From Melieria omissa (Eukaryota > Arthropoda > Insecta > Diptera > Ulidiidae), in contig OZ020269.1 of NCBI GenBank assembly GCA_963971225.1, positions 82,498,450 through 82,562,449 of the forward strand: 64,000 nucleotides of DNA, given 5' to 3'. Positions within the stretch are counted from its first letter, which is position 1, and each line of letters opens with the position of its first letter. The notes beneath the pieces are model-generated. The model did no database searches. It was not told the origin of the DNA and saw only the letters and a list, made by a program, of their open reading frames with translations. Below, piece by piece: positions 22,001-35,199 of this stretch. A program made the position numbers and the translations under genes.

Positions 22001-24471
22001 TATTTTTCATTATAATACTTTCTAACTAAAAGGACATGAAATTATGATTTGAGTTATTCGTGGCTTAGTTTAAAATTAATTAATTAATTCCGGCGAGCAA
22101 TTAGTGCCAAACAGATACACACCGACACTGTTGATACAACACAAACACACACTTGCGCCAATGCATTTGTATGTACACGCAGAAGGGGAGCAACAAACAA
22201 AAAGCGAGAAAAGTAAAGCAATCCGAAAAACAATGAAACACGCAGCGCATTTTTCATGGCAGCAATCTCGGCGCACATCCGGCGCTTCTGCAACTCTCTA
22301 TGTGAATGTATGTATGTATGTATATTTGCATGCCAATTCGTGCGTGTGCATATGTGTGCTTGCAATAGTAGTGTGTAGTACGTTAGGGCTTTCACTTCCA
22401 TTTACGCCGTTCGGTGAGTACGCAAAAAATTCAAAATGGCGTAAAAGACACAAAATACAAACCGACAAAAAGGACGCAACAATAATAACAATAGCTGAAA
22501 AAGCACAACAGCCATAACAAATATCATAGCCAACAACATGACAACAACAACAACAACAACAACATGGAACATGGAAAACAAACAGTGTAACTGAAAAAGC
22601 AACGACGAAAGAAAACGCAAATATTTTCATATCTACAGAATTTCACAGATACAGATACGAGCAAGTGAGCAGAAATCAGAACCAGTGACATGTGAGAATC
22701 TCAAAAAGGTACCATGAAGAGAGAAGCGACGATAAACTGTGCCTATGATGTAGAAGATAACGACAAACAGCCAAAATAAAGAGAGAATATTTTTAATATA
22801 ATAAATGAAATATTATAACTAAATTTGCTCTCTTATAATTGATGCTAAGCACAGTGGACGCTACTGCAAACAATTTCATAATCCAATTGAATGTCGGAAC
22901 CCATTAGTACATAGGTACAGCTTGCAGAGGAATGACAACGGCAAGTTCGGCGAAAGCAGAGCGTATGGAAAGCAGGAGCGGAATACGTATACGTACTACG
23001 TGTGAGGCATCACCGTGAGACGAGAGTATGTAGGTTCAAAATACGTACAAGTGCTCCCCACCCAAGCAGAGCCTACTCGAGCCTCTGTTAGCGAAGGAAT
23101 GGCAATGGCAGAGAAACAAGAAATTAAACCTACAATAGCAGCGAAAATCTAAGTGAGAAGCAAAAATAAAAAATTTCAGGAATAATAAACTCAGCCGAGT
23201 GGGGTACGCAAAATTCTCAAGGCGACTTTTGTTGGCCGAATCCATAATAAATGCTTCTGTATTTCTTGCAATTGACTTATTAAAAGTATTTAGTCGTTGT
23301 TTTTCTGTTCTCGAGCTTTCATTATGCAATGCACTTCAAGAAAACGTATGTGATTTATTTCGAACTAAATCCAATTTAGTCAGATTTGCAAATAAAATTT
23401 ACACTTTTTGGGAGGGTATCTAAATGTTTGTTAAACGTCAATTTGCAGTGTAATTATTTAAAAACAATAATAAAATATTGTATAAAAAATAAATTCAGCC
23501 ATCAATTTGCATAGTGAAAGTTTCTTAGTGAAGCAACTGTTGACTGAGTTAGGACTGTCAGTCAAAAAATGCAACGCGCAAGGAGTAATAGATCCTTAAA
23601 AATCGTTAAAGTCATAGTCGATACGAATATGACCAACTTCTCTTGAGACTTGACTTGACTTCTCACTTCGAGAACTACTGCTGCCCAGAGAGACATACGA
23701 CAACCGAGTAGTAACAATGCAATTATGTGACATCAGGATAGAAACGTGGACCTTTCGAGTTTATCTACATTTCAGTGATTCAGGTACGATGAAAACTAAT
23801 CGGTTACACTTCGGAAATAAACCTTTGCTGGCTCTGCAATCCATAGAATCAATCCTTAGAAAAAAATGTACAACTGCGTAAAGAAGCTAAAGTTCACTTT
23901 AAGTAGTAATACGAGTACTATCATCATTACGGACCATCACAAAAGTCAGCAATTGTGGTCAACGAACTCTGTTATCATATACAAACTAAACATATAAAAG
24001 TAAAGATTAAATGATGAAAACGAGCTCAAAATTATGGTATCTTTCCTTTGAATGTAAATTATTATTGTAATTATTTTATTACAAATAAAATAAATTATAA
24101 ACAAACATAAAAAGTTCTTCACGCTCACTTTTCCCTTTCATTTCTCAATGAATATAATTTTTTATAAATCTATTCTTTATACAATTTGCCTGCATCAGGT
24201 AAAAAGCTTTTAACGGACTGTTAAATTAAAAGCCGAACTGACGGACATATTTATCTAAGTGTCGCGTCTCACAAAACAAACTTGACATGAATACTAATGA
24301 ACATTGCCTGGAGCTCAATTTAATAAGATAAATGAAAAATTGAAAATAAAAATGTGTACTTGTGTTACAGCACAAAATCATTTCGGAGCTTTAAGTTTAA
24401 GTTTATAATTTAATTATTCGCTTTATGTAGAAATCGGTAATTTGTTTATTCTTGGTTTTACTGCTCATATT
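19051..24471. other. Alk 5' flank, nothing coding
   Basis: Alk 5' untranslated sequence must start at 19051, but I cannot place its upstream exons. The stretch holds a perfect hairpin at 20381-20425, a GTCGAC/AACGCC-rich degenerate run at 21690-21865 and an AAC triplet run near 22540-22563. Reading frames here look like low-complexity artefacts. Confidence 0.5.
20381..20425. repeat. Perfect 19-bp hairpin with 7-nt loop
   Basis: Arms 20381-20399 and 20407-20425 are exact reverse complements (TTAATTTTGTGCTATTTTG and its complement). It is too short for a classical miRNA precursor of about 60-90 nt, but it is longer than expected by chance. A foldback remnant is the simplest reading. Confidence 0.7.
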
Positions 24472-24718
24472 TCTGTGGCCATAAGGAATCACAGCCAAAG
24501 TCGATTTTATGAAGTTTTCAGGAGAGCACTTTTAACTTTTGAATTTGCTTTAGATTACACTAGATACATTTTAGACTTTTGGGCGTAAAACATTCATTTT
24601 ATGAGCAAAAGTCATAGAATTTTGTGTAGTAGTACATTTGAATACTATGAACGCAATGGTGGTAATAACTCAATTTTGTCCTAACTCGACTTTGGCTGTT
24701 ATTCCTTACGGCCACAGA
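24472..24718. mobile_element. 247-bp MITE with 33-bp inverted ends
   Basis: Left arm 24472-24504 and right arm 24686-24718 match as inverted repeats over 33 bases with two differences, beginning TCTGTGGCC and ending CAGCCAAAGTCGA. There is no internal frame of note. I could not define a target duplication, so the superfamily is open. Confidence 0.65.
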
Positions 24719-25383
24719 TTTTCCAACATATGACACAAGACACACAGTCAGAGACATTTGTATGGTTAGACGTTGAAAAGGCGTCAGCATGGATCACAAA
24801 ATCAGATGACAATGCATACAACAAATATTTGACTGCACTTTGCAGAAGAACTTTGCACCTTACAAGTAGAAAAGAGACAGCGAACTCTTCGGCCTTTGTT
24901 GCCTTGAACTTATAAAATCCGCAGTTGGTGTACTTGAAATTTCGCATAGTTTTAAGTTTTAAGAGTAATATCCGACTAAGTATCAGGTTGCGGACAATCA
25001 TAATTGCTGACATTATCGAAATAGATTTGAAAACTCCCAAAAAAATAAGACAATAATTTTTCTTCGCTAAAATTGAGTGTCTGCTCTTTTAAGAGAAAAC
25101 GTAGTGTTGAAGCAAAAGTCGATTTTTGTAAAAGCGTCCACTTTTAAAATAAAGAGTCAAAATGCGTAAAATCCTAACTATGTGTGGTTTTCTGAAGAAG
25201 AGTGATTAGTAAAATTCAAAGGCGGAAATGAGTCTAAAGCAAATAGAACAACATAGGGAGAAAAGCGCTTTGCAACGAAAACAAAAACTACAATAAAAAC
25301 AACAAGTGAAATAACTAGAAGCAGCGTAGAGATGAAGTACAGAGAGAAGTGAGCCGCGAATAAAGTCGGTCCAGCCGAACACA

Positions 25384-25412
25384 TACACACACACACACAC
25401 GCACACGCGTTT
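25384..25412. repeat. CA dinucleotide microsatellite
   Basis: A run of CA repeats in a CG-richer stretch. It explains the cysteine/valine-rich open frames around it. Confidence 0.8.
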
Positions 25413-25547
25413 AGACCCTCGTACGCCGCGCTGATGCTGAGTTCTTGTAACGTGCGTTTGTGTGTAAAAGTGTGAGAGTGTGTGTTGTCGAAAATGGTCT
25501 CTGCGCATCTCCATATCCTGCTGTTGCCGCAACGGTCTCGACAGCGA

Positions 25548-25600
25548 CAGCTGCTGCTGCTGCTGTTGCTGCTGCTTTGGTTGCTGCTGCCGCTGGCTGT
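25548..25600. repeat. CTG triplet-rich run
   Basis: Imperfect CTG/TTG triplets read as poly-Ala, poly-Leu, poly-Cys or poly-Gln depending on the frame. Several overlapping open frames here come from this run and not from a gene. Confidence 0.75.
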
Positions 25601-28600
25601 TGTCGTCGCTGCCACGCAACGGACTTTTCTCTATATCTAGCAGATACTTTTCTCGTTTCAACAAACAAAAAAATCAGGATTTTTTCTTAAGTATCTCAAG
25701 CAGCCAGCGATTTTTCAATTTCTGCTGCAGATTATCACAAATTGCGTACATTTCGAAAATCGAACCCAGACTCATCGCGATAATTATTTCACTGCACACG
25801 CGACTTACATTTTATAAAGTATTTTTTTCTTTCTTTTCTGCATGAGAAAACCGTTTGTTTTTTCCTTTTTTTCAAGCACAGAGCCAGCTCCAAAAAATTG
25901 TGGCTGTACGACAGAAGTGCAAAAATTTGTATTAACTGCGCATTGGACGCTTTCCACAGCAAGACTGACAGACGGGCTGGACTGGCTCCGTGACTCGGCT
26001 AACACGAATCTATCTGCGAAATGGCCGATTTGCTGCTTCGGCTCGTTGTTGTTCTTGTGTTTGGTCCTGTTTTCTTCTTTGCTGTTGTGTGTAATGTGTT
26101 GGACTTGATTTGGCAAAAGCTAAAAACAGCAGCGCCAGCCAGCATCCACGAGATACAAACTTTGCTGCGTGTAACGGCCAAGTCGCGTATGCGCGCGAGA
26201 GCGCCCGAATAACCACTGTGGCAGGAAGAGGGGTAGGCGGAGGGGAGGTGCACAGCGTAGCGGACGCGGCCAAAATGTAGACGAAGCGAAAATACGAAAA
26301 TGCTGAACATAAAGGGATAAGGGAGGTGAGCGAGTTGGAAATGGCGAAGCAGTAAAATTAAAAACGTCCAAAGGGTGAAGGGCGGGCAACGGAGCGACAT
26401 AGCAGCCCTTGAAGTCGAATGTTCGATAGGAAAACTGGCCTGCCGCAAAGCAAAATGCAAATGAAAATATGTATGGGTGTGTGTGTGCAAGTCGGTATAC
26501 ACACACACACACAGGCGCGCATATCCGCTGTGTTGTAGATATTTCCATTTCAATTTGTTATCCAGCGGATACACGCTGTTGCTGAGATTTCCACATTCCC
26601 TGACCCTACCCCACGAAACGCCTCATTTCGTTGCTAGTGGCATAGGTCGCTGCTGCCTGATGCTGCTGGCACTTTTTGCCATTTCTTTTCTCGCTGCTTT
26701 GCCAGCAACACAGGATAACTCCTGTGCTGTCGCACTCTCGCTCAGCTACCCGCTCGGCGACAGCACGGGAAATTCGAGCGAATTTGCTGGAAATTCAATT
26801 TATCTGCGACCGTCGCGTCGACTGCGAGCGCATCTTCTGCTGCTCGCGTACGCCATTGCCACCTTAAGTGTTTACTGCTTGCATTGGACGCTGCCTGCCG
26901 CTTCCTTCTGCTTCCCTTCGCTTCTAATCAGCCACACGTTTGTGCAGTTTTCGCGCGGCTCGTGAAAGCACCAAAGTGCATTTGCATAAATAGGGACGCC
27001 GTAAAGGATATCAATCTGCGCGGCCGCCTGCCTGCTGCCTGCCCGCTCAATATACAAATTGAGTTGCGCCTCACATCGGTGCGGAAAAGTAGTAATTTTC
27101 TAATTTCCTCAATTAAATACACGAGTAGTGTCTGTGGAGGGGAGACGAATGCGATATAAGTACAACGCGACTGCGACACGGCAGCCGGGCTGGGCGACGT
27201 TGATAAAGTGGCATTTGCCGATGTCGTCCACTGGACTCGCGCAGCACAAAGCTCTATAAAATCTAATGTCCCCGCTGAGTGCTTTAAAATCACGTTGGCG
27301 ATTTAATAGCATTCAAAGTAAACCATATGAAGATGAAAAAATTTGGTTTATCACAAAAATGAATTTTATGTGGTATGAAAATTTAAACTGCGGACTCCTG
27401 AAATAATAAACCTATTAAAATGAAATTTAAATTTTGCTAAAACATAAGCTTCAAACAAACTAAACATCCCTCAGTAAATCTGACTTTTAGTTATTGCATA
27501 TTATTGAAATTTTTGTGCTAATATATATTTAAATGCAAAATGATATAAGACGAGTTTTGAGGTCTATGAAAAGTCGAAAACTAATTTTTGTTCTGTATTT
27601 GAGATTATGTGAAGGACTGTGAAAGGGGTTCAAGCCCCCCAAAAGCAAAATTGGTGCAAGACCAACTGGTGCAAGGTATGGTTTCAAATGGAATTGAGCT
27701 GAAATTTTGTACTCAAAACCCCCTGCCCTCACAACAGCATGTCTGCCCTACCACTTTCAAGCGTATTAATCGCTAAGAAACCACGACCTTAGAATATTGT
27801 AGCGATCCTGACTGAATAAATTAAAATTATCTGGCAGATATAAATATTTAATTAATAAAAAGTGCCTTTTTCAACATTTGCCGCCAATTAATTACCTGAA
27901 TATATAAATGTCTTTAGCTATTTTTTGCATCAAAAGCCACTTTTGCCGAACCTAACGAGACTCAACCAACTCGGTGGCCAAAAGGCTGAAGAAGTACTCA
28001 ACTTTCATTTTGCCATAACACATTGAGTGCTTTGCAAGTTTTCGAATGTTTACTGAAATCCTTTCACATTTCTTCGAATATGAGGACATTTTTAGTTTTC
28101 ATGCGAAAACCAAAACTAGCCACAACTGTTAAAAATCTTTAAAACAAACACTCACCCAGCCCGAAATGTCCAGTTTGAAAAGTGATTTACTTGCAGACGT
28201 GCCGAGCACAACCTGGTACAACGGGTTGCGGGTTGTGCCTACGTAAGAGCGGAAGTGAAGCTCTTCTTCTTGTGTTATGTATGTTCAAAGTTTTGTTAAT
28301 TAGATTAAAAATAGTGAACGGCACCATAAAGTATTTATGTGTGGAATAAAAGCCTTTAAAAATTGCACATAATATACTCAATGTTGTCGTCGGCAGTGAT
28401 TACGGCGGCGGCATCGCCGTCACACTTTCGAAGCATCACAACAATAACAGTGGCGGCAAAACAAAAACAAGAGGAACAAACGAGCGCCGACAGAGAACGT
28501 CAGGCGGAGCAACAGCTCGCATATCGCCCAAAAGATACTCGTGCAGACATCTACGCAGCCAATAGATACAAAGTCACTTGTGTGCTGGGCTTTTATTTTT

Positions 28601-31600
28601 AGCCAAAGATGAGGAAAACCAAATCAACAACTACAACGCGCAATGGAAAAATTAAGAGGGGCGTGCAAGGGGATGAGGAACGAAACAACAAGCCTGCACA
28701 AGAAGTCGGCGCTGGTGCTGCGACGGACGGCTCGTGCCGGGTCGAACACACTTTTTGTGCCCATTTCAATTTGGCAACGGACGCATATTCCTGCCTTCGA
28801 TGTACCCTTACGAGCGCAGTACGAGCAAAATAAAAAAATTAAGAAGAGATGAAGCAATGTATTCACTTTGCACACGAGCGTAGATCTGCGCGCGAAAATC
28901 GAAAGAAAACGCAAAATCTCGCAACGTGTTCGCTAATGAAATTAAATGAATTTACTTCAGGCTGATCGCCCCCATTGAGGCAGAGGCCGCGCGCACTGCA
29001 CGAAATCAGTGAATACATCCAGCTGTCCGCGGCAGTCGGCAGCTTATTGCGAATTCAAGCAGCCGTTTCACCTTCTCACCGCACACCGAACGCACTTGAA
29101 TGGACTGCCGTCAATTTGCAGCGAAGGAAAGTGACAGCGCCGCTGCGTACTGCGGCAATTCTCGATCGACGATTTTCCGAATTGCAGGGTGCAAACACTA
29201 CACTTTTGTTGTAATGGAAAATCTCGCACGCGCACGCCTCCAACGCTAATCGCAAACTGAAAAAATCGGAAGCGGCGCGCTGGTTAGCGGCGGCGACTGC
29301 TGCTCCTGCTCTGCACTATTCTTCATATTCCATTTCTTGGAGACAAGAGATGGATGTGCGCATCTTGAGCGCACCGGCAGCACGTCGCTCCCGTCGCCGT
29401 ACTGACGCGTTCGTCGTTGACGCGGTCACCACTTGATCAACAGTGCAGACGCCACCCTCTCCGACTGCTTGACTTGTGACAAGAAATTAAATTTAAGAAA
29501 ACAAGAAGGATAAAAGAGCAAAGAGAAGGGGGAAAATGAAAATACGTACGTACGGACTCGCATGTAAGAAGGTTGTTAGGGTTCGACTTATTTATGCGCT
29601 ACACGCTACACTAAAACACTGGCAACATATCGACTACTCAGTTTAAATAAATTAATTTGTCTTTTGAATAAAATAAACTAAAATATGCTTTTTAGCATTG
29701 AAAATAAAAGTTACGGTCTGATTTTTTTTTGTTTTTGATTGTTGTAAGAATTAAATTTTAATTTTAACCTCAAACCTTAGTACTATAACTTCCATAGTTT
29801 GTTTGAAATAATCTTACGGTATTGAAATATAATCTTTCAGTTTCGAATGTGCGAAGGCTAAAAATAAATATTAACATGTTTCCAGGTAAATCTTAACTTG
29901 TGCCTTAAACTGTCCGGACTTTGGATCGTCCGGACTCTCCGGACCGTTCGGATTCTGAGTCCGAAGTCTGGATCGTTCTTTTAATCCGTTCGTTTAATCT
30001 TACCCCATTTTTGACAGAGTCAGAGTCTGACTCTGTTTGTTTCGGGAAGAATTTAAATCATTAAATAAAATAAATGCAATTATAATAAATAAACAAAATT
30101 TTTAACTTAACTTCACTGGACGATTTAAAAACCCAAACGTTGGTTTTCACTAAAAACCAAACCAAGCATAGATCCTTCAATACTTGACTTGCATCACAAT
30201 CTTGATATCTTTTGAAACTCAAAACAACTGAATACATTGCTGACTTTAATTTTCCGATTATAACATATTTCTCCATACAGACAATTAATATCTTAACGGG
30301 TTTGATTTTTTTTAAATTCAATTTTTGCTGATTTTTTATAATTTTACTTATAATTTCCCAATTATTTTCACCCAGTTTCGAATCAAAAGGTTAGAAAGTT
30401 GTTTCATGTTTCAAAGAACAATGTAATTCATTTTTTGTCTGCTTTATAGAATGAACTTTGATATCCCGTCTTTGCAACCCTTCTTAACCCTTCTGCAACC
30501 CTTCTTCAATGGAGACTTCAGCATTTCGAGGTCGGCAGGAATGAATCAGCCAGTTAGACAGAACAAGATATTATAACAGGACACACAATTTTTTATGTAG
30601 ATCGATATTTCAGTTCGGCAGGTTTTTTTGTTGTGGTGTTAAGCAACACGCCAAGTTTGTTTAAGATATTTTGATGTCATGGATATAGACTAAATTACTG
30701 TAAATATAATGTGCTTTATTGAACTCAGAGTATAAAAGAAAGATAGGAAAGTAAATATGATTTTGCATAAATTACAAACCTATTAGCTTCTTTTCATCAG
30801 CCAAAATATTGAACAAAACCAATTATTTCAAGTCATAACTGTATTTAGCGTAGAGCAGAGCAATAAACTTAAGTGTTAAAAACCAAAAAAGTACTTTCCA
30901 TAATAGTAAGATTTTTCGAGGTGAATGCCAGAAGCACAAACAAATTTAAACGTATCAGTTTTCATATTCAAATTCAATTTCAAATTTCAAACCTCAATCA
31001 TCGTTTAACTAGAAATGACTTAATTCAAAAAAATTACAATTTTATGTTTAAATTATAGACAAATAACTTTAAAAAAAAAAAATCTGATTCCTGCACTGTG
31101 CAACATTTGGGATAATAGCTGCAAAATCAACGTCAACGCTGCTTCCCAGTGTGTTACGATTCGTCTTGAGTAGTTCTACCTTAACGGGGCTGAAGTGCTG
31201 TGGCGCTGTGCCGACGCGTTCACAAGATCGGTGTCGTACGCTCGGAATAAGAATTTAGCATTTTTCTCGTGACAATTCTTGAGACGACTTATCGTGGTGC
31301 CGTTTGTGGCGATTTTCTGTGGTGTGCTCGAGTGTCTGTCTCGCTGCCTGTCCATCTGTCATTGCGCTATTGCCATTTACGCTTCGGTTCTCTATAATTT
31401 ACGTTCGCTGTGATATGAATGTGTAGTTTTAATGTTGTGCTGCGAACAGCGGGCGGCCGGGCGTGCGGTGTCGCCACCGAGCGCACTTGACAGGAAGTGA
31501 GTGAGTGTGAGTACAGTGGTGGCAGTCCGCATTTAGTATAGCAAAATTATACGCGAATATATTCGATAGGCAGTCGTCAGCGCTCAGTTTAGATGCATTC

Positions 31601-34142
31601 AATCCCGAAGCATTTTGAATGCAATCCCTAAAATTTTCGGGATTTCGGGAATTACTGTATATAAATTTGTGGAATATAAATTTGATATGTTTGAAAGTGT
31701 GAGGAAAAATTTTTTAAATCTTATGAAGTTCATAAGAAAAAATCTAACGAATGGAAAGCAAAATAATGTAAACCAATAGTGAAGCTTCTTAAGTTTCATC
31801 CCTGAGTTTAGTTGTATATTGTCTGCATTAATAATCATCAACATTTTTCGGACTCCTCAAACCTGGAGATATTTCCGAATCCAGGAATGTTTGACCTAAT
31901 CAGATGTTAGTACTTTAAAACATAAAATGAGGTTGTGCTTTCAAATACATATACTTGAAATTAGTGAAGCAACATTTACAAAGATAAACAAATTTAACCT
32001 AACCAAAGTAGCAAATGTCCCATTGTACAATAGCAGCTAGTTATTTAACGTAACTGACTATGCGGAAAAACAATAACAGTACAATTCGGAAGGAATGAGT
32101 AGTCATGCAATCAAATTTAATGAAATAAAAAGTAAATAAAATAATTTGTTGAGGTGAGTTGAGTTACTACGCTTTGTAAATAAATAATAAGGCATCAGAG
32201 AATGAAATATGAACACAAATCATATACTTATATTGATAGGAACTACTAAAGTGCAATATATACAAAGATCTATATGAAAATATGAGAATTGAAACATTCA
32301 CAAATATAATTTCTGTACTACTTGTACGTATGCCGTGTAGGTACTTACACTTTCTAAGATACGAGCCCTTTACTCGTCGTTGTTAGGTATCATCAACTCG
32401 TCTAATGACCGCCAATTTTTTCCAGTGTAAGTGATAGAATTTGAATTGCTGTGTGATTTATAAGTAGTTCAAAATTATTTTGTATTAAAACTATAAGTAT
32501 GTAAGTTTCATCAAAACTAATATACTAAACTATTTCTTTATTAATACTCACAAGTATACTTTTTCCAAACAATGGATATGACTAAATATGATTATGATTA
32601 AGTAGTTAATCTCAGTGTAATTTATCTGAACTTCAAATTGTTTAGCAAGCATGTTCCATGTCGGTTATAAAGCGTATAAAAAAAAACGTATAATGGAATG
32701 CAAACAAGTATGTTACATATTAATATTTATTGATTTTAAAAATATTGGCCAATACCACAGCCGATGTCGATTAATTAGCCCAACTGACTCGTTGTGCAGT
32801 TCATTAAAACTATGGAAACAATTTGTTACAAAAATATACATACGTATATTGTACGTATGTAATGAATCATTGTTAGATTTCACATTACATTTTGATTTAG
32901 GCGACCAGAGCCTTCCACACTTCCACCGCCTGCTGTGTACAGGCGCAGTCCTCACTGTGCGGTGCAACGCGATCGGGTCTCAGCGAATCGGTTTGTTTGT
33001 AAACATTGTTTGTAAACAACGATTCTTTTCCGTAAGATCTAAAGGAATTCGACTTGGTTCGAACGTCTGATGCTAGCGCAAAGATTTCAAGTGGTTTTGT
33101 GGTAGGTAATGTGTGCAGTCGTCAACGGTATTTCGGCTGTTTTGGTTGAAACACAGCGTGAGTTCAAGTGTTCCGGCGCCACTGTTTTTGCCACTAAACC
33201 TTTTTAGTTTATGTTACGCAGTCGATAATTGTTTACTGTTTTCTTTGATTTATTTATTTACTACTCGGTGGCAAAAAAAAATTTCACTTATCAGCTGTGG
33301 AAGCAAAATTAAAAATTGAATGTGAATCAAGATAATTAAGAACAAGCTGAAGAAAGATAAATAAAAACGCCACCTGAGAACGACACAGTCAGTTATATTT
33401 GTTTAAAAGAAATAAAAATGTCTCTGATTATGGGAAGTAATCTTAGGTATGCCATAACAAACAAATGGTTCGCCGAAAACCTTTTAAAACTAACAAAAAA
33501 ATTTGCTTATGAACATTAATGCGCAAAAGGTAAAAACTTTGCAACGCAAGCAAGTTTATGCTGAGAAAATGCCCATTTTATTAGTTATTTATTCCCGACT
33601 TTTATTTCGTTAGAAGCCATTAATATCAGAAGATAAAGGGATCTATACTTTACGACATTGTTTAGAGTGTAGTTGTGGTTTTGTTATTTATGTTCGTTTG
33701 GAAAAGCAGTATACAAGGAAACAAGTCGAAGTAGAAGTAGAATTTTTATCCTGTTTATATCCATTATACAAATGATTCATAGATCATATAAGCGTGTTTG
33801 AAAAATTTTTTAAAATCTAAATAGATAGAAGAACATTAAAAATAATTCGTTTGTTAACTACAAACTACACCGTGGCGACGAATAACTGTTACCTTTTTTC
33901 AAAGCGCTGCTGCGTCTATCGTATTAGGCCTAGACTTATTTTTTTTGTTTCGTTTGTTTGTGTTTGTTTTGTTTTTTTTTTATCAATACTGTAAGCAATA
34001 CACTAGTTAGGCAACGAAATCATTCAGTGTAAACAATTTGAGAAGCATACACGCCAAACGAGAACTTGGGGTAAAATTACATTTCAAGGGTGAAAAATCA
34101 AGGGTGGTTGTTAAATCGCTAAAAAATCTGAAAATCAACTAA
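25601..34142. other. Divergent 5' region between Alk and gprs
   Basis: No coding exon is recognisable. The parts at about 26000-29500 and 31130-31600 are richer in GC and CpG than the flanks, as expected for promoter or 5' UTR DNA. Possible untranslated-exon donors are CTGG/GTGAGT on the minus strand at about 28150 (Alk direction) and GAA/GTGAGT on the plus strand at about 31497 (gprs direction). A 23-nt palindrome lies at 30014-30036. All of these are tentative. Confidence 0.4.
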
Positions 34143-34412
34143 ATGTTTGTATATCGTACTATAGCGCGGTTTAAGAAAAAAAGAACCTTCAAAATCGCAA
34201 AAAAGACCGGTTGCAAAAGTATCGGAAGAACTCCAAAAATGGTGAACAAAGTGCGTGAGCTCATACGAAATTGTGCGATTTCTGTAAGAAAGATGGCTAA
34301 AGACATGGGTGTGGGCCATAAAGCCGTACAAAATGTTATTAAAATAAAATTTGAAGATGAATGTCTAAACAAAAAAAACAATTCACGGTCTTACAGCGCG
34401 TCAAAAAAATAA
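34143..34412 (+). pseudogene. Tc1/mariner-type transposase fragment (HTH part)
   Basis: An 89-codon frame contains GRTPKMVNKVRELIRNCAIS followed by VRKMAKDMGVGHKAVQNVIK. This pattern, a basic linker then a helix-turn-helix, is the N-terminal DNA-binding part of Tc1/mariner transposases (typically KVRERIRRNP..S.RKMAKDLGVS..T). The frame ends soon after, before any DDE/D catalytic region, and no catalytic remnant is visible downstream. It is a dead, truncated copy. No inverted ends were found. Confidence 0.75.
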
Positions 34413-34515
34413 TGGGAAAGAAAAGAAGTGAGCAACTTCTTCGGCGGCACGCAAGCTGCGAAGTAATTTTTTCGGATTAAAAACTCTTTTTGTTACAAGA
34501 CACTCATAACTTCCG

Positions 34516-35016
34516 TTAACCCTTTCGGTTATTCTATGCCATATGGCATAGCCTCTTTTCAGTGCCTGTTGTAGGTCAAAAGGTCAAAGTAGGTCTGAAG
34601 ATTTTTATATCAAATAATGAAACAAATATTTTGATTAGTGTACCAAGTAAATTGTAAGGGCTCAGAAAGTGCGCAGTCCTATCGAGCTGCGTATTTTACA
34701 AAAAGGGGTCACTTCGTACTTTTATTTATTCTATTACAAAAATTAATTTATTTTATAGGTTTATGTAAGTAATCTTGTAGGTATTTATTGCTTTAGTAAG
34801 TGTAAAAAAAGTTAGATCCCAAATAAAGTTCACTAAGGCTGTATGATTTTTTTTATTTCGTACTATGCCATATTTCATGATGCCCAAAAACCACTTTTTC
34901 GAACAATATTTTAAAAAATTACTTTTGATTATTCATTATGTAGGCTTAAACAGTAATAAAATGGAAAAGAATGACTTTTAAAGTTAAAAACAAAAAAGAA
35001 GTACCGAAAGGGTTAA
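34516..35016. mobile_element. piggyBac-like MITE 1 (TTAA-flanked)
   Basis: The element is bounded by TTAA at 34516-34519 and 35013-35016. Its ends are inverted repeats CCCTTTCGGT (34520-34529) and ACCGAAAGGG (35003-35012). TTAA duplication and CCC..GGG termini are the signature of the piggyBac superfamily. About 493 bp long with no transposase. An 18-bp perfect palindrome, CTATGCCATATGGCATAG, lies near its left end (about 34534-34551), and an ACTATGCCATAT piece recurs near 34862. Confidence 0.7.
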
Positions 35017-35199
35017 CTCAAGATGCGCTTTGGAGTGACAAGTAAGAGTGTAGTAAATCTCAGTCTGACATTGACTTGAGATAGAATTGTTTCCCATATG
35101 AAAAAATATATTTAAGACGCTGCTGTTTGAAACCCAAATGACGATATGATAAATGCTGATTCCAAAATTTAATTATAGTGGCTAATGAACACTGGTTAG
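35017..35199. other. Spacer between the two TTAA elements
   Basis: 183 bp of AT-rich DNA with no feature seen. Confidence 0.5.

Noticed and set aside
22104..22630. Overlapping frames on both strands
   Set aside because: Made by AAC, CA and GTAT simple repeats; no domain or splice context.
25178..25845. Cys-, Ala-, Gln- and Leu-rich frames on both strands
   Set aside because: All come from CTG and CA repeats.
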